Notes under the pieces: generated by a model
The model's input: only the letters and a program-made list of their open reading frames with translations
What the model was told of the DNA's origin: nothing
Database searches by the model: none
Shown here: one piece after another, positions 8,496 through 17,850 of the stretch
How positions within the stretch are numbered: position 1 is the stretch's first letter
Layout: every line of letters starts with the position of its first letter
NCBI RefSeq assembly: GCF_017744675.1
Contig: NZ_JAGIAV010000005.1
Coordinates: 350,329-414,328, forward strand
Source: Flavobacterium sp.
Lineage (GTDB): Bacteria; Bacteroidota; Bacteroidia; Flavobacteriales; Flavobacteriaceae
Reading direction: 5' to 3'
Length of the DNA stretch: 64,000 bases
Made by a program: the position numbers and the translations under genes

Positions 8496-8594
8496 GCCAT
8501 AAATTCACGAATTATTCTTTTGTAAAGCTTATGTTTAAAGTATTTGTGAAATCAGCAGTCTGATGTAATTTGTATCAATTCGTGAGTTCGTGGC
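8496..8594. repeat. Imperfect inverted repeat (AATTCACGAATT type)
   Basis: GCCATAAATTCACGAATT at 8496-8513 and AATTCGTGAGTTCGTGGC at 8577-8594 are inverted copies with a few mismatches. Between L31 and the GlmU-like gene; it looks like a degenerate Flavobacterium intergenic repeat. Confidence 0.5.
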
Positions 8595-8688
8595 GATTTA
8601 CATATAAACTTGCTTAATGTAAAACATAAATATTTGTAACTTTGATGCCAGGTAACCAAATCAAATTTTAACAAACACTCAATTATTT

Positions 8689-9864
8689 ATGAACTACATT
8701 CTTTTCGACGGTCCCGTTCGGAATGCTTTATTACCCTTTACTTTTACTAGACCTGTAGCTGATATCTTAGTCGGAATCATGACCATTCGCCAAAAATGGG
8801 AAAAATATCTTGGTTCGACTATCACTACCATTACTGAGGAATATTTATCGGAGAAATTCCCAATGGTCGAAATGGAAGAAAACGTAATGATCAATGCAGC
8901 GTATTTGCCAAATGATACTCTTGCAGAGATGGTTTCTAATCTAACAGAAAATCAAGCAATCTTTAAAGGTGAAGATGTAATTGCATTTTTTACAAGCGAA
9001 AATCAAGAAGAAGTCGATTTTGATTCTTACGAAATTATTCAATACAACGAAGATTGTATCACTATTGAACATACTTGGGATATTTTCTCGAAAAACGATG
9101 CGGCAATTCGTCAGGATTTTAAATTTCTTACCGAAGATCGCACATCGCAGCCAATTCCTAAAAGTGTAAATGTAATTGCTCCAGAGAATATTTTTATCGA
9201 AGAAGGAGCCAAATTAGAGTTTGTAACTCTAAATGCGTCAACAGGTCCTATATATATAGGTAAGAATACCGAAATTATGGAAGGAACTGCAATTCGCGGG
9301 CCGTTTGCTTTATGCGAAAATGCAATGGTAAAAATGTCGGCTAAAGTTTATGGCGCAACGACTGTTGGGCCTGGATCTAGAATAGGTGGAGAGGTGAAAA
9401 ACTCTGTTCTTTTTGCCAATTCAAATAAAGGTCACGAAGGGTTCTTAGGAGATTCTGTTTTGGGAGAATGGTGCAATATCGGTGCAGATTCGAACAACTC
9501 AAACCTAAAAAACAATTACGAAGAAGTGAAATTATGGAGCTACGAAACAGAAGGTTTTGCTAAAACTGGACTTCAGTTTTGCGGTTTAATGATGGGGGAT
9601 CACAGTAAATGCGGAATCAATACGATGTTTAACACAGGAACAGTCGTTGGTGTAAGCGCTAATATTTTCGGATCTGGCTTTCCTCGTAATTTTGTTCCAA
9701 GTTTTTCTTGGGGCGGCGCGGCAGGATTCACAACTTATGTAACTAAAAAGGCTTTTGAAACTGCAAAATTAGTTATGGGACGCAGAAATATCGAATTTGA
9801 TGAAGTTGAAGCTTCAATCTTAGAACATATTTTTGAAGAAACTAAAAAATGGAGAAAGGATTAA
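8689..9864 (+). CDS. GlmU-like putative sugar nucleotidyltransferase
   Basis: 391 aa. The N-terminal half begins NYILFDGPVRNALLPFTFTRP, a Bacteroidetes variant of a nucleotidyltransferase fold that lacks the classic G-x-G-T-R-M loop. The C-terminal half (about 165-350) shows hexapeptide-type repeats (IGKNTEIMEGTAIRG, VGPGSRIGGEV, LGDSVLGEWCNIGADSNNSN) of a left-handed beta helix. It is usually annotated as GlmU family, but the weak pyrophosphorylase motif means bifunctional GlmU activity should not be assumed. A -7 candidate TAACTTTG lies at 8637-8644. Confidence 0.75.
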   Translation: MNYILFDGPVRNALLPFTFTRPVADILVGIMTIRQKWEKYLGSTITTITEEYLSEKFPMVEMEENVMINAAYLPNDTLAEMVSNLTENQAIFKGEDVIAFFTSENQEEVDFDSYEIIQYNEDCITIEHTWDIFSKNDAAIRQDFKFLTEDRTSQPIPKSVNVIAPENIFIEEGAKLEFVTLNASTGPIYIGKNTEIMEGTAIRGPFALCENAMVKMSAKVYGATTVGPGSRIGGEVKNSVLFANSNKGHEGFLGDSVLGEWCNIGADSNNSNLKNNYEEVKLWSYETEGFAKTGLQFCGLMMGDHSKCGINTMFNTGTVVGVSANIFGSGFPRNFVPSFSWGGAAGFTTYVTKKAFETAKLVMGRRNIEFDEVEASILEHIFEETKKWRKD

Positions 9865-9868
9865 TTTT

Positions 9869-10013
9869 TAATGAGATAATTAGAAAATTAGTCAATTAGA
9901 TAATTTTTGCAAACCCGACAGGTTTTAAAAACCTGTCGGGTTTTGTTTTAAAGCTTTTGAGAATTTTCTAATTGTCACATTTACTAATTGACTAATTATC
10001 AAATTGGCACATT
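9869..10013. repeat. CTAATTA-type repeats flanking a terminator
   Basis: Short copies of (T)CTAATTA/TAATTAG motifs at 9869-9907 and 9963-10013 sit on both sides of the hairpin at 9911-9943. Related blocks occur at about 10577-10637 and 36771-36806. Confidence 0.6.
9911..9943. terminator. Bidirectional terminator
   Basis: A 14-bp stem (9911-9924 with 9930-9943) carrying CCCGACAGG, with A/T runs, between the convergent GlmU-like and PepSY-like genes. Confidence 0.8.
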
Positions 10014-10018
10014 TTTTT

Positions 10019-10462
10019 TCATTTGTCGATTTTAACGAAATCTTCTTTCAAGTTAAATTTCAATTTTAAGCCGTTAGTAAGTTTTGTTTCGTAACCAGAG
10101 CTTTCAATTTCTATTTTAGTTACTTTTTCTTTTGGGAAATTGGATTTAATGTACGAAGCTATTTTTTTAGGGACGATAGATTTTGGAATGTTTTTGCTTT
10201 TTCCATCAACTTCTTTCCAGTTCCCTTTCTTGTCAAATTCAATTTCAATCTCGTTGTCAAATTTCACTTTGTATTCTGTTGAAAGAATCTCTTTGTCTTC
10301 TAATATGTAGCTCGGTTTTTTCGATCCGAAATGCGTCTTTAAAAAAGTTTGTGCATTTGCAGGCAGAGCCTCTTTTTTTATTATCGTTTTTTGTGCATTT
10401 GCAGAAAATCCAAATATTAACCCTGCAATTAAGTAAATAGTCAGTTTTAATTTCGTTCTCAT
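10019..10462 (-). CDS. Secreted PepSY-like protein (DUF2874 type)
   Basis: 147 aa with a Sec signal peptide ending near SANAQK (about residue 24). The mature part has two copies of a 60-residue unit with the pattern LP..AQ.FLKTHF....SYILEDKE...YKVKF..EIEFDKKGNWKEVDGK, typical of the beta-lactamase-inhibitor-like PepSY family of Bacteroidetes. Expected in the periplasm. Function unknown; such proteins are thought to bind peptides or inhibit proteases. It stands alone. Confidence 0.75.
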   Translation of the reverse strand: MRTKLKLTIYLIAGLIFGFSANAQKTIIKKEALPANAQTFLKTHFGSKKPSYILEDKEILSTEYKVKFDNEIEIEFDKKGNWKEVDGKSKNIPKSIVPKKIASYIKSNFPKEKVTKIEIESSGYETKLTNGLKLKFNLKEDFVKIDK

Positions 10463-10615
10463 ATTTTGCTGATTTTTAAAATTATACTACAAGGTAAGAT
10501 TAAAATTTTGAAATATTAAAAAACCATTTGAGTTTCGTTCATTGCTACTAAGATGTCTATTTTTATTAGAAAAAATATCTAATCGACACATTTTCAAAAT
10601 TATCTAATTTTCAAA

Positions 10616-10645
10616 TTGCCTAATTATCTAATTAATCTATCTTTG
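10616..10645 (+). promoter_or_regulatory. Promoter of the ABC-F gene, inside a CTAATTA repeat
   Basis: -33 TTG at 10616-10618 and -7 TATCTTTG at 10638-10645 with a 19-nt spacer made of CTAATTATCTAATTAATC. The repeat block therefore supplies the -33 element and the spacer. Confidence 0.7.
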
Positions 10646-10708
10646 CAGCACGAAAAAAATGGGTAGTCAGATAAACGATTAACCGATTAAACAAATTAAC
10701 AAATACAA

Positions 10709-12343
10709 ATGATTACAGTTAACGATATTTCGGTTCAGTTTGGCGGAACTACACTTTTTAGCGATGTTTCTTTTGCTATAAATGAAAATGATAAAATTGC
10801 CCTTATGGGTAAAAATGGTGCGGGAAAATCGACACTTTTAAAGATAATTGCAGGTGTAAATAAACCTTCTACAGGAAGTATTTCTGCTCCAAAAGAAGCT
10901 GTAATCGCTTACCTGCCTCAGCATTTGCTTACTGAAGATGGTGCAACGGTGATGGAAGAAGCATCAAAAGCGTTCAGCGAGATTTTTACAATGAAAGCTG
11001 AAATTGACGAAATCAATGAGCAGTTGACAGTTCGTACCGATTACGAAAGTGACGAATACATGAAATTGATCGAAAGAGTTTCTGACTTAAGCGAGAAATT
11101 TTATGCAATCGAAGAAGTAAATTACGAAGCAGAAGTTGAGAAAATTCTAGTTGGTTTAGGTTTTGAAAGAGAAGATTTCGCACGCCAGACTTCAGAATTT
11201 TCTGGAGGATGGAGAATGCGTATTGAGTTAGCGAAGATTTTATTGAGAAAACCAGATTTGATTTTGCTGGATGAGCCAACAAACCACATGGATATTGAAA
11301 GTATTCAATGGTTAGAAGATTTCTTATTGACTCAAGCAAAAGCAGTTGTGGTTATTTCTCACGATAGAGCGTTTGTAGATAATATTACAAACCGTACGAT
11401 CGAGGTGACAATGGGAAGAATTTACGACTACAAAGCAAAATATTCTCATTACCTAGAATTGAGAAAAGACCGCCGTATCCATCAGCAGAAAGCGTATGAT
11501 GAACAACAGAAAATGATTGCTGAAAATCGTGCTTTTATTGAGCGTTTTAGAGGAACATTTTCTAAAACAGACGCTGTTCAATCTCGTGTAAAAATGCTTG
11601 AGAAACTTGAAATAGTAGAGGTTGATGAAGTTGATACATCTGCTTTGCGTTTAAAATTCCCGCCAGCGGCACGTTCTGGACAATATCCAGTTATTGTAAA
11701 AGAAATGTCTAAAGCTTACGGAGATCATGTAGTATTTAAAGATGCAAACATTGTAATCGAGCGCGGACAAAAAGTGGCTTTTGTTGGAAAAAATGGTGAA
11801 GGAAAATCGACCATGATTAAAGCAATCATGAAAGAAATCGGTGTTGATTCTGGAAGTGTTGAAATCGGTCATAATGCACAAATCGGGTATTTTGCTCAAA
11901 ATCAAGCGGCTTTATTAGATGAAAATGCCACGATTTTCGAAACAATTGATAGTATTGCAGTTGGGGACATTAGAACTCAAATTAAAAATATCTTAGGAGC
12001 TTTCATGTTTCAGGGAGATGATATTACTAAAAAAGTAAAAGTGCTTTCTGGAGGAGAAAAAACACGTTTGGCAATGATTAAATTATTGTTGGAACCAGTT
12101 AATTTGTTAATTCTGGATGAGCCTTCGAATCACTTAGATATGAAAACCAAAGATATTATTAAAGATGCTTTAAGAGATTTCGACGGAACTTTGATCTTGG
12201 TTTCTCACGATCGTGATTTCCTTGACGGATTGGCAACTAAAGTGTTCGAATTTGGAAACAAACGTGTAAAAGAACATTTTGAAGACGTTGCAGGTTTCTT
12301 AGCGCATAAAAAGATGGACTCAATGAGAGAAATCGAAAAATAA
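10709..12343 (+). CDS. ABC-F family ATPase
   Basis: A soluble 544-aa protein with two ATPase cassettes and no membrane segments, the hallmark of ABC-F factors that act on the ribosome in translation or antibiotic protection. Cassette 1: GKNGAGKST (near 35), FSGGWRMR, LLDEPTNHMD. Cassette 2: GKNGEGKST (near 360), LSGGEKTRLAM, LILDEPSNHLD. The charged linker between them (about 235-310) contains the P-site tRNA interaction motif region. This looks like a housekeeping type (Uup/YkpA/EttA-like) rather than an antibiotic-resistance type, but I cannot place the subgroup. Confidence 0.92.
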   Translation: MITVNDISVQFGGTTLFSDVSFAINENDKIALMGKNGAGKSTLLKIIAGVNKPSTGSISAPKEAVIAYLPQHLLTEDGATVMEEASKAFSEIFTMKAEIDEINEQLTVRTDYESDEYMKLIERVSDLSEKFYAIEEVNYEAEVEKILVGLGFEREDFARQTSEFSGGWRMRIELAKILLRKPDLILLDEPTNHMDIESIQWLEDFLLTQAKAVVVISHDRAFVDNITNRTIEVTMGRIYDYKAKYSHYLELRKDRRIHQQKAYDEQQKMIAENRAFIERFRGTFSKTDAVQSRVKMLEKLEIVEVDEVDTSALRLKFPPAARSGQYPVIVKEMSKAYGDHVVFKDANIVIERGQKVAFVGKNGEGKSTMIKAIMKEIGVDSGSVEIGHNAQIGYFAQNQAALLDENATIFETIDSIAVGDIRTQIKNILGAFMFQGDDITKKVKVLSGGEKTRLAMIKLLLEPVNLLILDEPSNHLDMKTKDIIKDALRDFDGTLILVSHDRDFLDGLATKVFEFGNKRVKEHFEDVAGFLAHKKMDSMREIEK

Positions 12344-12362
12344 TATTTTTAATATAAATTTT

Positions 12363-12398
12363 AAAAGGGCATAAGTTTTTATTCTTATGCCCTTTTTT
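12363..12398 (+). terminator. Terminator of the ABC-F gene
   Basis: A 13-bp stem containing GGGCATAAG/CTTATGCCC followed by a T-run. Confidence 0.85.
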
Positions 12399-12567
12399 GT
12401 ATTAGTAACTATATTTTAATGCAATTTTTTTTACATAAAAGATCTTTTTTTGTTATTTTAGTATTCCCATTTCTTGTTAACTATAAGAAGTTAACTTTTT
12501 TGATCCTAAGATAAAGCCGATTTTTAAGTCGCCTATAAGCATTACTGTTCCATTTTATTTTAAGCCT

Positions 12568-13737
12568 ATGAGTAAAAGTCTACTAATGCCAATTTTTTTT
12601 CTTTTTTTTATAACGCCAACTTTTTTGCATGCCCAAGGAGATTTGAATCAGGGAGATGATAAAAAAGAAACCGATAAAAAAGCAACTGAAGAAGTAAAAT
12701 ACCCTCAATTTCAATTAAAAGGGCTTCTTCAGGCAAGATATCTGGAAAGTTTTGGAGATAATGTAGATGTTTTAGGAGTTCATCATTCAGCGGGAGATGC
12801 CGTTCAAAGTTCTTTCGATATAAAAAGAATGCGTGTGGGGCTAAATACCAAATTAAGCGAAACTACAGAAATTGTTATTCTGGTGAATTTAGCAGATTTT
12901 AAATCAGATCCGAAAGGAAAAGTTCTTGAGAATGCTTACGGAAAATATACTTTTAATAAATATATAGCCTTAACAGGAGGACAATTTCGGCCAGCTTTTG
13001 GTATCGAGGAGCTTGTGCCAGTAGATATTATTAAATCTTTTGATTTTTCGAATCAGTATTATGAATTTGGAAAAAATGGATGGACAAGTTTCCAGATAGG
13101 AGCATCGGCAACGGGAGCTTTCGATATCGAGAAAATTCCAGTTAATTATGCAGTTTCGGTTATAAACGGAAATGGTAAAAATCAGGAAATGGATAAAGAC
13201 AACGGAAAACAATTTTCTTCAAGATGGGTTTTCGGTTTGTCTAAAGAGCATAAAATTAATCTAGGTTTAAATGGTGGTTTCGGAAAAGTGTTTAAAGAAG
13301 ATGTTTTTGCAATTGGAGCAGATATTACCAGCGATTTTCAACTAACCGATAAACTAAGTTTTGATTTGCAGATAGAATACAAGCAAGGAACAAATCATAA
13401 TTTGTATTATTCTTTGCCAGTCACTAATCGAACAGATAATGTGGCCGATTATCAAATGCGAGGCATATATTTTCTGCCAAATTTTAGATATGAAATCAAT
13501 TATAACAAACTCACAGCATTAGAAATTTCTTGTCGTTATGAGACTTTCGATCCAAGTTACAAGATTGATTCAAACGTTCGCACCACGTACACGCCAATGG
13601 TTGGTTTAGAATTCGGGAAATCATATACAGGACGAATTGAGATGGGATTTGAAATCGACCGATTTGATAAAAGTATTCCAGATACATCAACCTACAATGA
13701 TAATCTGTTTTTAATTCAGTTACAGCTTAGAATTTAA
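12568..13737 (+). CDS. Phosphate-selective porin O/P-like outer-membrane protein
   Basis: 389 aa with a signal peptide ending near FLHAQG. The mature protein has many alternating beta-strands, contains a characteristic FDIKRMRVGL segment and ends in an aromatic-poor but strand-like LFLIQLQLRI, consistent with the OprO/OprP family (16-stranded trimeric barrel). It begins 20 nt before a DASS-type anion symporter, so the pair probably moves an anion (phosphate, sulfate or a dicarboxylate) across both membranes. A GTTAAC-n8-GTTAAC repeat lies upstream at 12476-12495. The substrate is inferred only from family. Confidence 0.85.
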   Translation: MSKSLLMPIFFLFFITPTFLHAQGDLNQGDDKKETDKKATEEVKYPQFQLKGLLQARYLESFGDNVDVLGVHHSAGDAVQSSFDIKRMRVGLNTKLSETTEIVILVNLADFKSDPKGKVLENAYGKYTFNKYIALTGGQFRPAFGIEELVPVDIIKSFDFSNQYYEFGKNGWTSFQIGASATGAFDIEKIPVNYAVSVINGNGKNQEMDKDNGKQFSSRWVFGLSKEHKINLGLNGGFGKVFKEDVFAIGADITSDFQLTDKLSFDLQIEYKQGTNHNLYYSLPVTNRTDNVADYQMRGIYFLPNFRYEINYNKLTALEISCRYETFDPSYKIDSNVRTTYTPMVGLEFGKSYTGRIEMGFEIDRFDKSIPDTSTYNDNLFLIQLQLRI

Positions 13738-13757
13738 TTCACTTAATTTTTGTTTTT

Positions 13758-15188
13758 ATGAAAGAAGTAAAAATTCCCCAGACTTTAATTACGCTGGCAG
13801 TTTTAGTTGCCATTTGGTTTATTCCGGCTCCAGAAGGTGTTGTAGTAGAAGCGTGGCATTTATTTGCGATTTTCGTAGCGACCATTTTAGGAATCATCTT
13901 AAAAGCGGCTCCAATGGGAACAATGTGTATGATTGCGATTGCCCTGACGGCGATGTCTCAAGTCTTGGCGCCTGGAGATCCTGGCAAATCGATCACATTG
14001 GCATTAAAAGGATTTGGAGATAAAGTAATCTGGCTCATCGGAATTTCTTTTTTCATAGCGAGAGGATTCATAAAAACAGGTCTGGGAAACAGAATAGCCT
14101 TTTTATTCATAAAAATTTTCGGCAAAAGTTCTCTAGGATTAGCTTACGGTTTAGGATTGGCCGATTTGGTTCTGGCGCCTGCAGTGCCCAGTAATACCGC
14201 TAGAGGAGGAGGAATTGTTTATCCGATCATGAAATCAATGTCGATGAGTTTTGGTTCAATGCCAGACAAACCAGAAACACATAGAAAATTAGGAGCCTAT
14301 TTAACTTTGAATAGTTATAATATGAACCTGATTGCCTCTTCGATGTTTTTAACAGGAACGGCAAGTAACCCAATGTGTCAAAAGTTTGCTTTAAATTTAG
14401 GGATCAAAATTAGTTGGATGTCGTGGGCTGCTGCAGCGATTGTTCCGGGGTTGTGCGCCTTTTTTGTCATTCCGTTTGTACTTTATAAAATTTATCCTCC
14501 AGAGTTAAAGAAAACAGGTGATGCGCCACAGCTAGCCATGCAGAAATTGAAAGAAATGGGAGCCATTACAAGAGATGAATGGATGATGCTGCTAACGTTT
14601 TTTATTCTTCTTTTTCTTTGGATGACTGGAGATTTGTTCTCTATTGATGCTACCACAACCGCTTTTATCGGATTGGTAATTTTACTGCTGACTTCAGTTT
14701 TAACCTGGGAAGATGTAAAAGCCGAAAAAGGAGCTTGGGATACCATTGTTTGGTTTTCGGTTTTAGTAATGATGGCCAGCTCGTTGAACGAATTGGGCTT
14801 TATAGCGTGGTTTAGCGATTTGATAAAAGCTGAAATTGGCGGATTAAGCTGGCAGATGGCTTTTCCGATTATAATATTGGTGTATTTCTTTAGCCATTAT
14901 CTTTTTGCAAGTGCCACTGCGCACGTTGCGGCAATGTACGCAGCCTTGCTTGGTGTTGGGGTTTCGCTCGGAATTCCGGGATTATTGCTAGCCTTTATGC
15001 TTGGTTTTGTCGGATCTCTTTACGGAACTTTAACCCATTATGGTCACGGTCCGGCACCCGTATTTTTCGGGAGCGGCTACGTTGACCTAAAGAGCTGGTG
15101 GATCAAAGGGCTTATAACCGGTTTGATTATGCTCTTAATTTATATGGTAATAGGAGGATTATGGCTCCGTGTTATTGGATACTTTTAG
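13758..15188 (+). CDS. DASS family anion:Na+ symporter
   Basis: A 476-aa inner-membrane protein with about 12-13 hydrophobic segments. The family's SNT-type loops are visible: PAVPSNTARGGGIVYPI (about 135-150) and a second TASNP at about 200, which form the substrate and sodium sites in SLC13/CitT-type carriers; a C-terminal GSLYGTLTHYGHGPAPVFFG also fits. Substrates of this family are di- and tricarboxylates or sulfate. The upstream porin, 20 nt away, is the likely outer-membrane partner. The last 4 nt overlap the convergent gene downstream. Confidence 0.88.
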   Translation: MKEVKIPQTLITLAVLVAIWFIPAPEGVVVEAWHLFAIFVATILGIILKAAPMGTMCMIAIALTAMSQVLAPGDPGKSITLALKGFGDKVIWLIGISFFIARGFIKTGLGNRIAFLFIKIFGKSSLGLAYGLGLADLVLAPAVPSNTARGGGIVYPIMKSMSMSFGSMPDKPETHRKLGAYLTLNSYNMNLIASSMFLTGTASNPMCQKFALNLGIKISWMSWAAAAIVPGLCAFFVIPFVLYKIYPPELKKTGDAPQLAMQKLKEMGAITRDEWMMLLTFFILLFLWMTGDLFSIDATTTAFIGLVILLLTSVLTWEDVKAEKGAWDTIVWFSVLVMMASSLNELGFIAWFSDLIKAEIGGLSWQMAFPIIILVYFFSHYLFASATAHVAAMYAALLGVGVSLGIPGLLLAFMLGFVGSLYGTLTHYGHGPAPVFFGSGYVDLKSWWIKGLITGLIMLLIYMVIGGLWLRVIGYF

Positions 15189-15487
15189 ATTCTAATTCCA
15201 GGAGGAAGCAATTCTTTGTATCTAGGATTTTTTTTGAAAAATGAAACAATCTTTGGATGAATAGGAACTACTCTGTAATTTTTTTCAGAACTTAAGTCTA
15301 AAATATTCTTAAGCAAAGTGTTGATTGTTTCTTCGTTTTCGTAAGAATCTGGTTTGTTGATTTTGGTTAAGAAGATTTTTTTCTCTTGAAATTGATACTC
15401 AACTGCTAACATACCTTCAGGGATGACAGTTTCAAATTGGCGTGCAAAAGTGTTGTCTTTGATTTCCATAGTTACAGAAGTTTCCAT
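15185..15487 (-). CDS. Small GNAT-like acetyltransferase (YjdJ type)
   Basis: 100 aa fitting the short GCN5-related family (Acetyltransf_CG). It has a two-strand start (EGMLAVEYQFQEKKIFLTKI) and then the conserved helix and V-x-P-I-H-P-K-IVSFFKKNPRYKELLP end, where such proteins usually have PxCxxV. The Gly-rich acetyl-CoA loop is degenerate in this sequence, so catalysis is uncertain. Convergent with the DASS symporter, overlapping it by 4 nt. Confidence 0.7.
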   Translation of the reverse strand: METSVTMEIKDNTFARQFETVIPEGMLAVEYQFQEKKIFLTKINKPDSYENEETINTLLKNILDLSSEKNYRVVPIHPKIVSFFKKNPRYKELLPPGIRI

Positions 15488-15777
15488 AGTAATTTCTTGT
15501 TAGGTTATTGGTAAATAATGATTTGGGACTCAAAATATTCTTGAAAGAAAATTCTTTATAAGTTTTAAAATCAAAAAATATTTCGAAATGCAAAGGTAAT
15601 CATTTGATTTTCAATATCGAATTATTTTTTTAAGATGTAAACTTTAAGTTTTTGATTCAAACCTCAATTTTTTTTGAATCGTTTTAAAATAGGTCTGAAA
15701 TTTGATTGTCATGATATTAAAAAAAGTACCTTTATTTTTTAGAATAAATATCCTAATGGTAATTTCATTTTAATATT

Positions 15778-16434
15778 ATGAGTAAAATTCCAGTTTATTT
15801 CATGCCCGGTTTGGCGGCCAGTTCATCTATTTTTGAAAGGATAAAATTGGATGAAAATAGTTTCGAAATGCATCTTTTAGAATGGGAAATCCCCAATCCA
15901 AAAGAATCTTTATCAGATTATGCGCTTCGAATAAGTAAAAATATTAAAGACGAAAATCCTGTTTTGGTCGGAGTTTCTTTTGGCGGAATTCTAGTGCAGG
16001 AAATTTCGAAGCATATCAAAACACGAAAAGTAATTATCATCTCAAGCGTTAGAAGCAATCTAGAATTCCCGAGAAGAATGAAAATAGGTAAGAGTACAAA
16101 AGCTTACAAACTAATCCCGATGCAGTTAATTCTGAATATTGAGAAATTGGCTAAATTTTCTTTTGGCGAAAAAGTCAATAAAAGAATTAAATTATACGAA
16201 AAGTTTCTTTCCGTTCGTGATTTAGGTTATCTGCAATGGGCCGTAGAAAGTGTAATTCTTTGGGATCGAGATAAAATCGATGAAAACGTAGTGCATATTC
16301 ACGGAGATCAAGATGAGGTTTTTCCAATTAAGTACATTAATAAATGCATTTTGGTAAAAGGAGGAACTCATATTATGATTCTCAATAAGTATAAATGGCT
16401 AAATGAGAATCTGCCTTCTATTATATTGGAATAA
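15778..16434 (+). CDS. Alpha/beta hydrolase
   Basis: 218 aa. An oxyanion-hole PGLAASSSIF follows strand 3; the nucleophile elbow is G-V-S-F-G-G (Ser near residue 68); the acid is in HGDQDEVFP (near 180) and the His in KGGTHIMI (near 200). All triad members are present and properly ordered. The substrate is unknown; short esterases or thioesterases of this layout are common. No membrane segment or signal peptide is seen, so it is cytoplasmic. Single gene. Confidence 0.82.
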   Translation: MSKIPVYFMPGLAASSSIFERIKLDENSFEMHLLEWEIPNPKESLSDYALRISKNIKDENPVLVGVSFGGILVQEISKHIKTRKVIIISSVRSNLEFPRRMKIGKSTKAYKLIPMQLILNIEKLAKFSFGEKVNKRIKLYEKFLSVRDLGYLQWAVESVILWDRDKIDENVVHIHGDQDEVFPIKYINKCILVKGGTHIMILNKYKWLNENLPSIILE

Positions 16435-16508
16435 AATTCAAAAAAAAATCAAATCCCAAGAATCAAATTCCAAATTCCAAACTTGGAGTTGATGTTTTAA
16501 GTTTTCAG

Positions 16509-16620
16509 CCTTTGTCAAAGTTTTAAACTTTGACAAAGGTTTGCGCAAAGTAACCATTAAGTTAACAGGCTAGTTTGTCATTGCGAGGAAAGAGAAATCT
16601 TCGCAAGTAGTTCCATAAAG
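16509..16620. repeat. Composite element: TGTCAAAG hairpin plus TCATTGCGAGG module
   Basis: A 15-bp hairpin CCTTTGTCAAAGTTT/AAACTTTGACAAAGG (16509-16539) is followed 30 nt later by TTTGTCATTGCGAGGAA (about 16572-16588). The same two modules in the same order occur at 53624-53756, there with a complete second inverted repeat. Ends only 8 nt before the lipoprotein start. Confidence 0.7.
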
Positions 16621-16627
16621 AAATTCA

Positions 16628-17140
16628 ATGAAAAGTATGAGAATCAGTATAATCGCTTTATTTCTAATTTTAGTAGGTTGTAAGTCTCCACAAAAAGAAC
16701 ATGATTTTACTTTTTTCAAATGGAATATCCATGAATCGTATTATTTAAAATTCAATTCATCTGATACACTTTATTATGTGAATGTTTACGGATATAATAA
16801 AGAAGAAACTTTTTTTACTATTTTGAACAGAGAGGAAAAGGAAAGAATTCAAAATATATTGGATACTATAACTTTTCCAAAGGAAGAAAGTTTTGAAAAC
16901 AGTAAAGTTGAGGATGGAGAAACGAATGCCTTTGTATTAAAGAGCGAACAAAAGTTTAAAAAACTTAAAATTCACGAATCTGGTCCTAAACAATTTTGGC
17001 TTTTTGGGAAATCATTAAATCAATTGAAAATTAATCATCAATTTGTTAAAACGAATAAAAAGATAGATTTAAAAGAAATTAAAAAAATGGTTATTATGCC
17101 TATGCCTCCTGGTTTTGTTATCGATACTTTGGCCGATTGA
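16628..17140 (+). CDS. Lipoprotein of unknown function
   Basis: 170 aa. It begins MKSMRISIIALFLILVGCK, a lipoprotein signal with the lipobox cysteine near residue 18; the start could also be the Met at residue 4. The mature part is Lys- and Phe-rich, with a weak mixed strand pattern. I recognise no family. There is no acidic tract after the Cys, so it probably stays on the periplasmic side. Followed by a hairpin at 17211-17243. Confidence 0.65.
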   Translation: MKSMRISIIALFLILVGCKSPQKEHDFTFFKWNIHESYYLKFNSSDTLYYVNVYGYNKEETFFTILNREEKERIQNILDTITFPKEESFENSKVEDGETNAFVLKSEQKFKKLKIHESGPKQFWLFGKSLNQLKINHQFVKTNKKIDLKEIKKMVIMPMPPGFVIDTLAD

Positions 17141-17210
17141 ATGCATTAGGCATCAAATCCTTCGACTTCGCTTAGGAGAGCAAAAAGAGAATCTAAACTC
17201 TAAAATTAAA

Positions 17211-17243
17211 AAAATCCCAAACTCTTTTGGAATTTGGGATTTT
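17211..17243. terminator. Bidirectional terminator-like hairpin
   Basis: AAAATCCCAAA (17211-17221) pairs with TTTGGGATTTT (17233-17243), between convergent genes. The loop contains the AAATTCC-type repeat motif. Confidence 0.7.
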
Positions 17244-17270
17244 AAAAAATTGAAAATTAATTCGAAGAAT

Positions 17271-17786
17271 TTAAATTTTCTTCATTTGTTCTTTCATCAT
17301 TGAGATTTGCTCTTTCAGCATTCCTTGTTTGTCTAATTTTTTAGCTTCGTTTAATAAATTAGTAGCCTCAAGTTTTCTTCTGCGTGACATGGCAACTCCT
17401 GCAAGGTTTAATTTAGCTACAGCCAAATCCATATCCATTGATAGTCCAAGTTCGATTGCTTTTTTGAAATGTTTCTCTGCTTGGTTGATATTGGTTTGAG
17501 ACAACATGATACCTTGTAAATAATTTAAGTATCCTTGTTGTTTTCTTACTAATGCCCCTTCAGGATTTTTGATATATGATAACCATTTATTAGCCCCTGC
17601 GAAGTCTTGTTTTCTTAATTTAAGGAAAGCTAAAAGGATGAATTCGTTTTTAAAATAAAGAAAAATCGGAATTGCAGTCAATAAAATCAAAAATATACCA
17701 TTTCCGATATTACTTTCTGTAAATTGCCAAATGCCCGCCACTACTAGAAGTCCGGCCAAAATAAGTTTAATATTTTTGTGAAACAT
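17271..17786 (-). CDS. Membrane-anchored TPR-like protein
   Basis: 171 aa. Two hydrophobic N-terminal helices (about 5-22 and 28-46) are followed by helical repeats of tetratricopeptide style: LGYLNYLQGIMLSQTNINQAEKHFKKAIELG and LAVAKLNLAGVAMSRRRKLEATNLLNEAKKLD. The likely role is as a scaffold on the cytoplasmic side of the inner membrane. Partner unknown. The gene is encoded opposite to the neighbouring rpmH. Confidence 0.7.
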   Translation of the reverse strand: MFHKNIKLILAGLLVVAGIWQFTESNIGNGIFLILLTAIPIFLYFKNEFILLAFLKLRKQDFAGANKWLSYIKNPEGALVRKQQGYLNYLQGIMLSQTNINQAEKHFKKAIELGLSMDMDLAVAKLNLAGVAMSRRRKLEATNLLNEAKKLDKQGMLKEQISMMKEQMKKI

Positions 17787-17850
17787 AATTAATGTAAATT
17801 TGTGATTGCAAAGATAGTAAAAGGAATTAAAAATATTTTTATAAAAGTAC

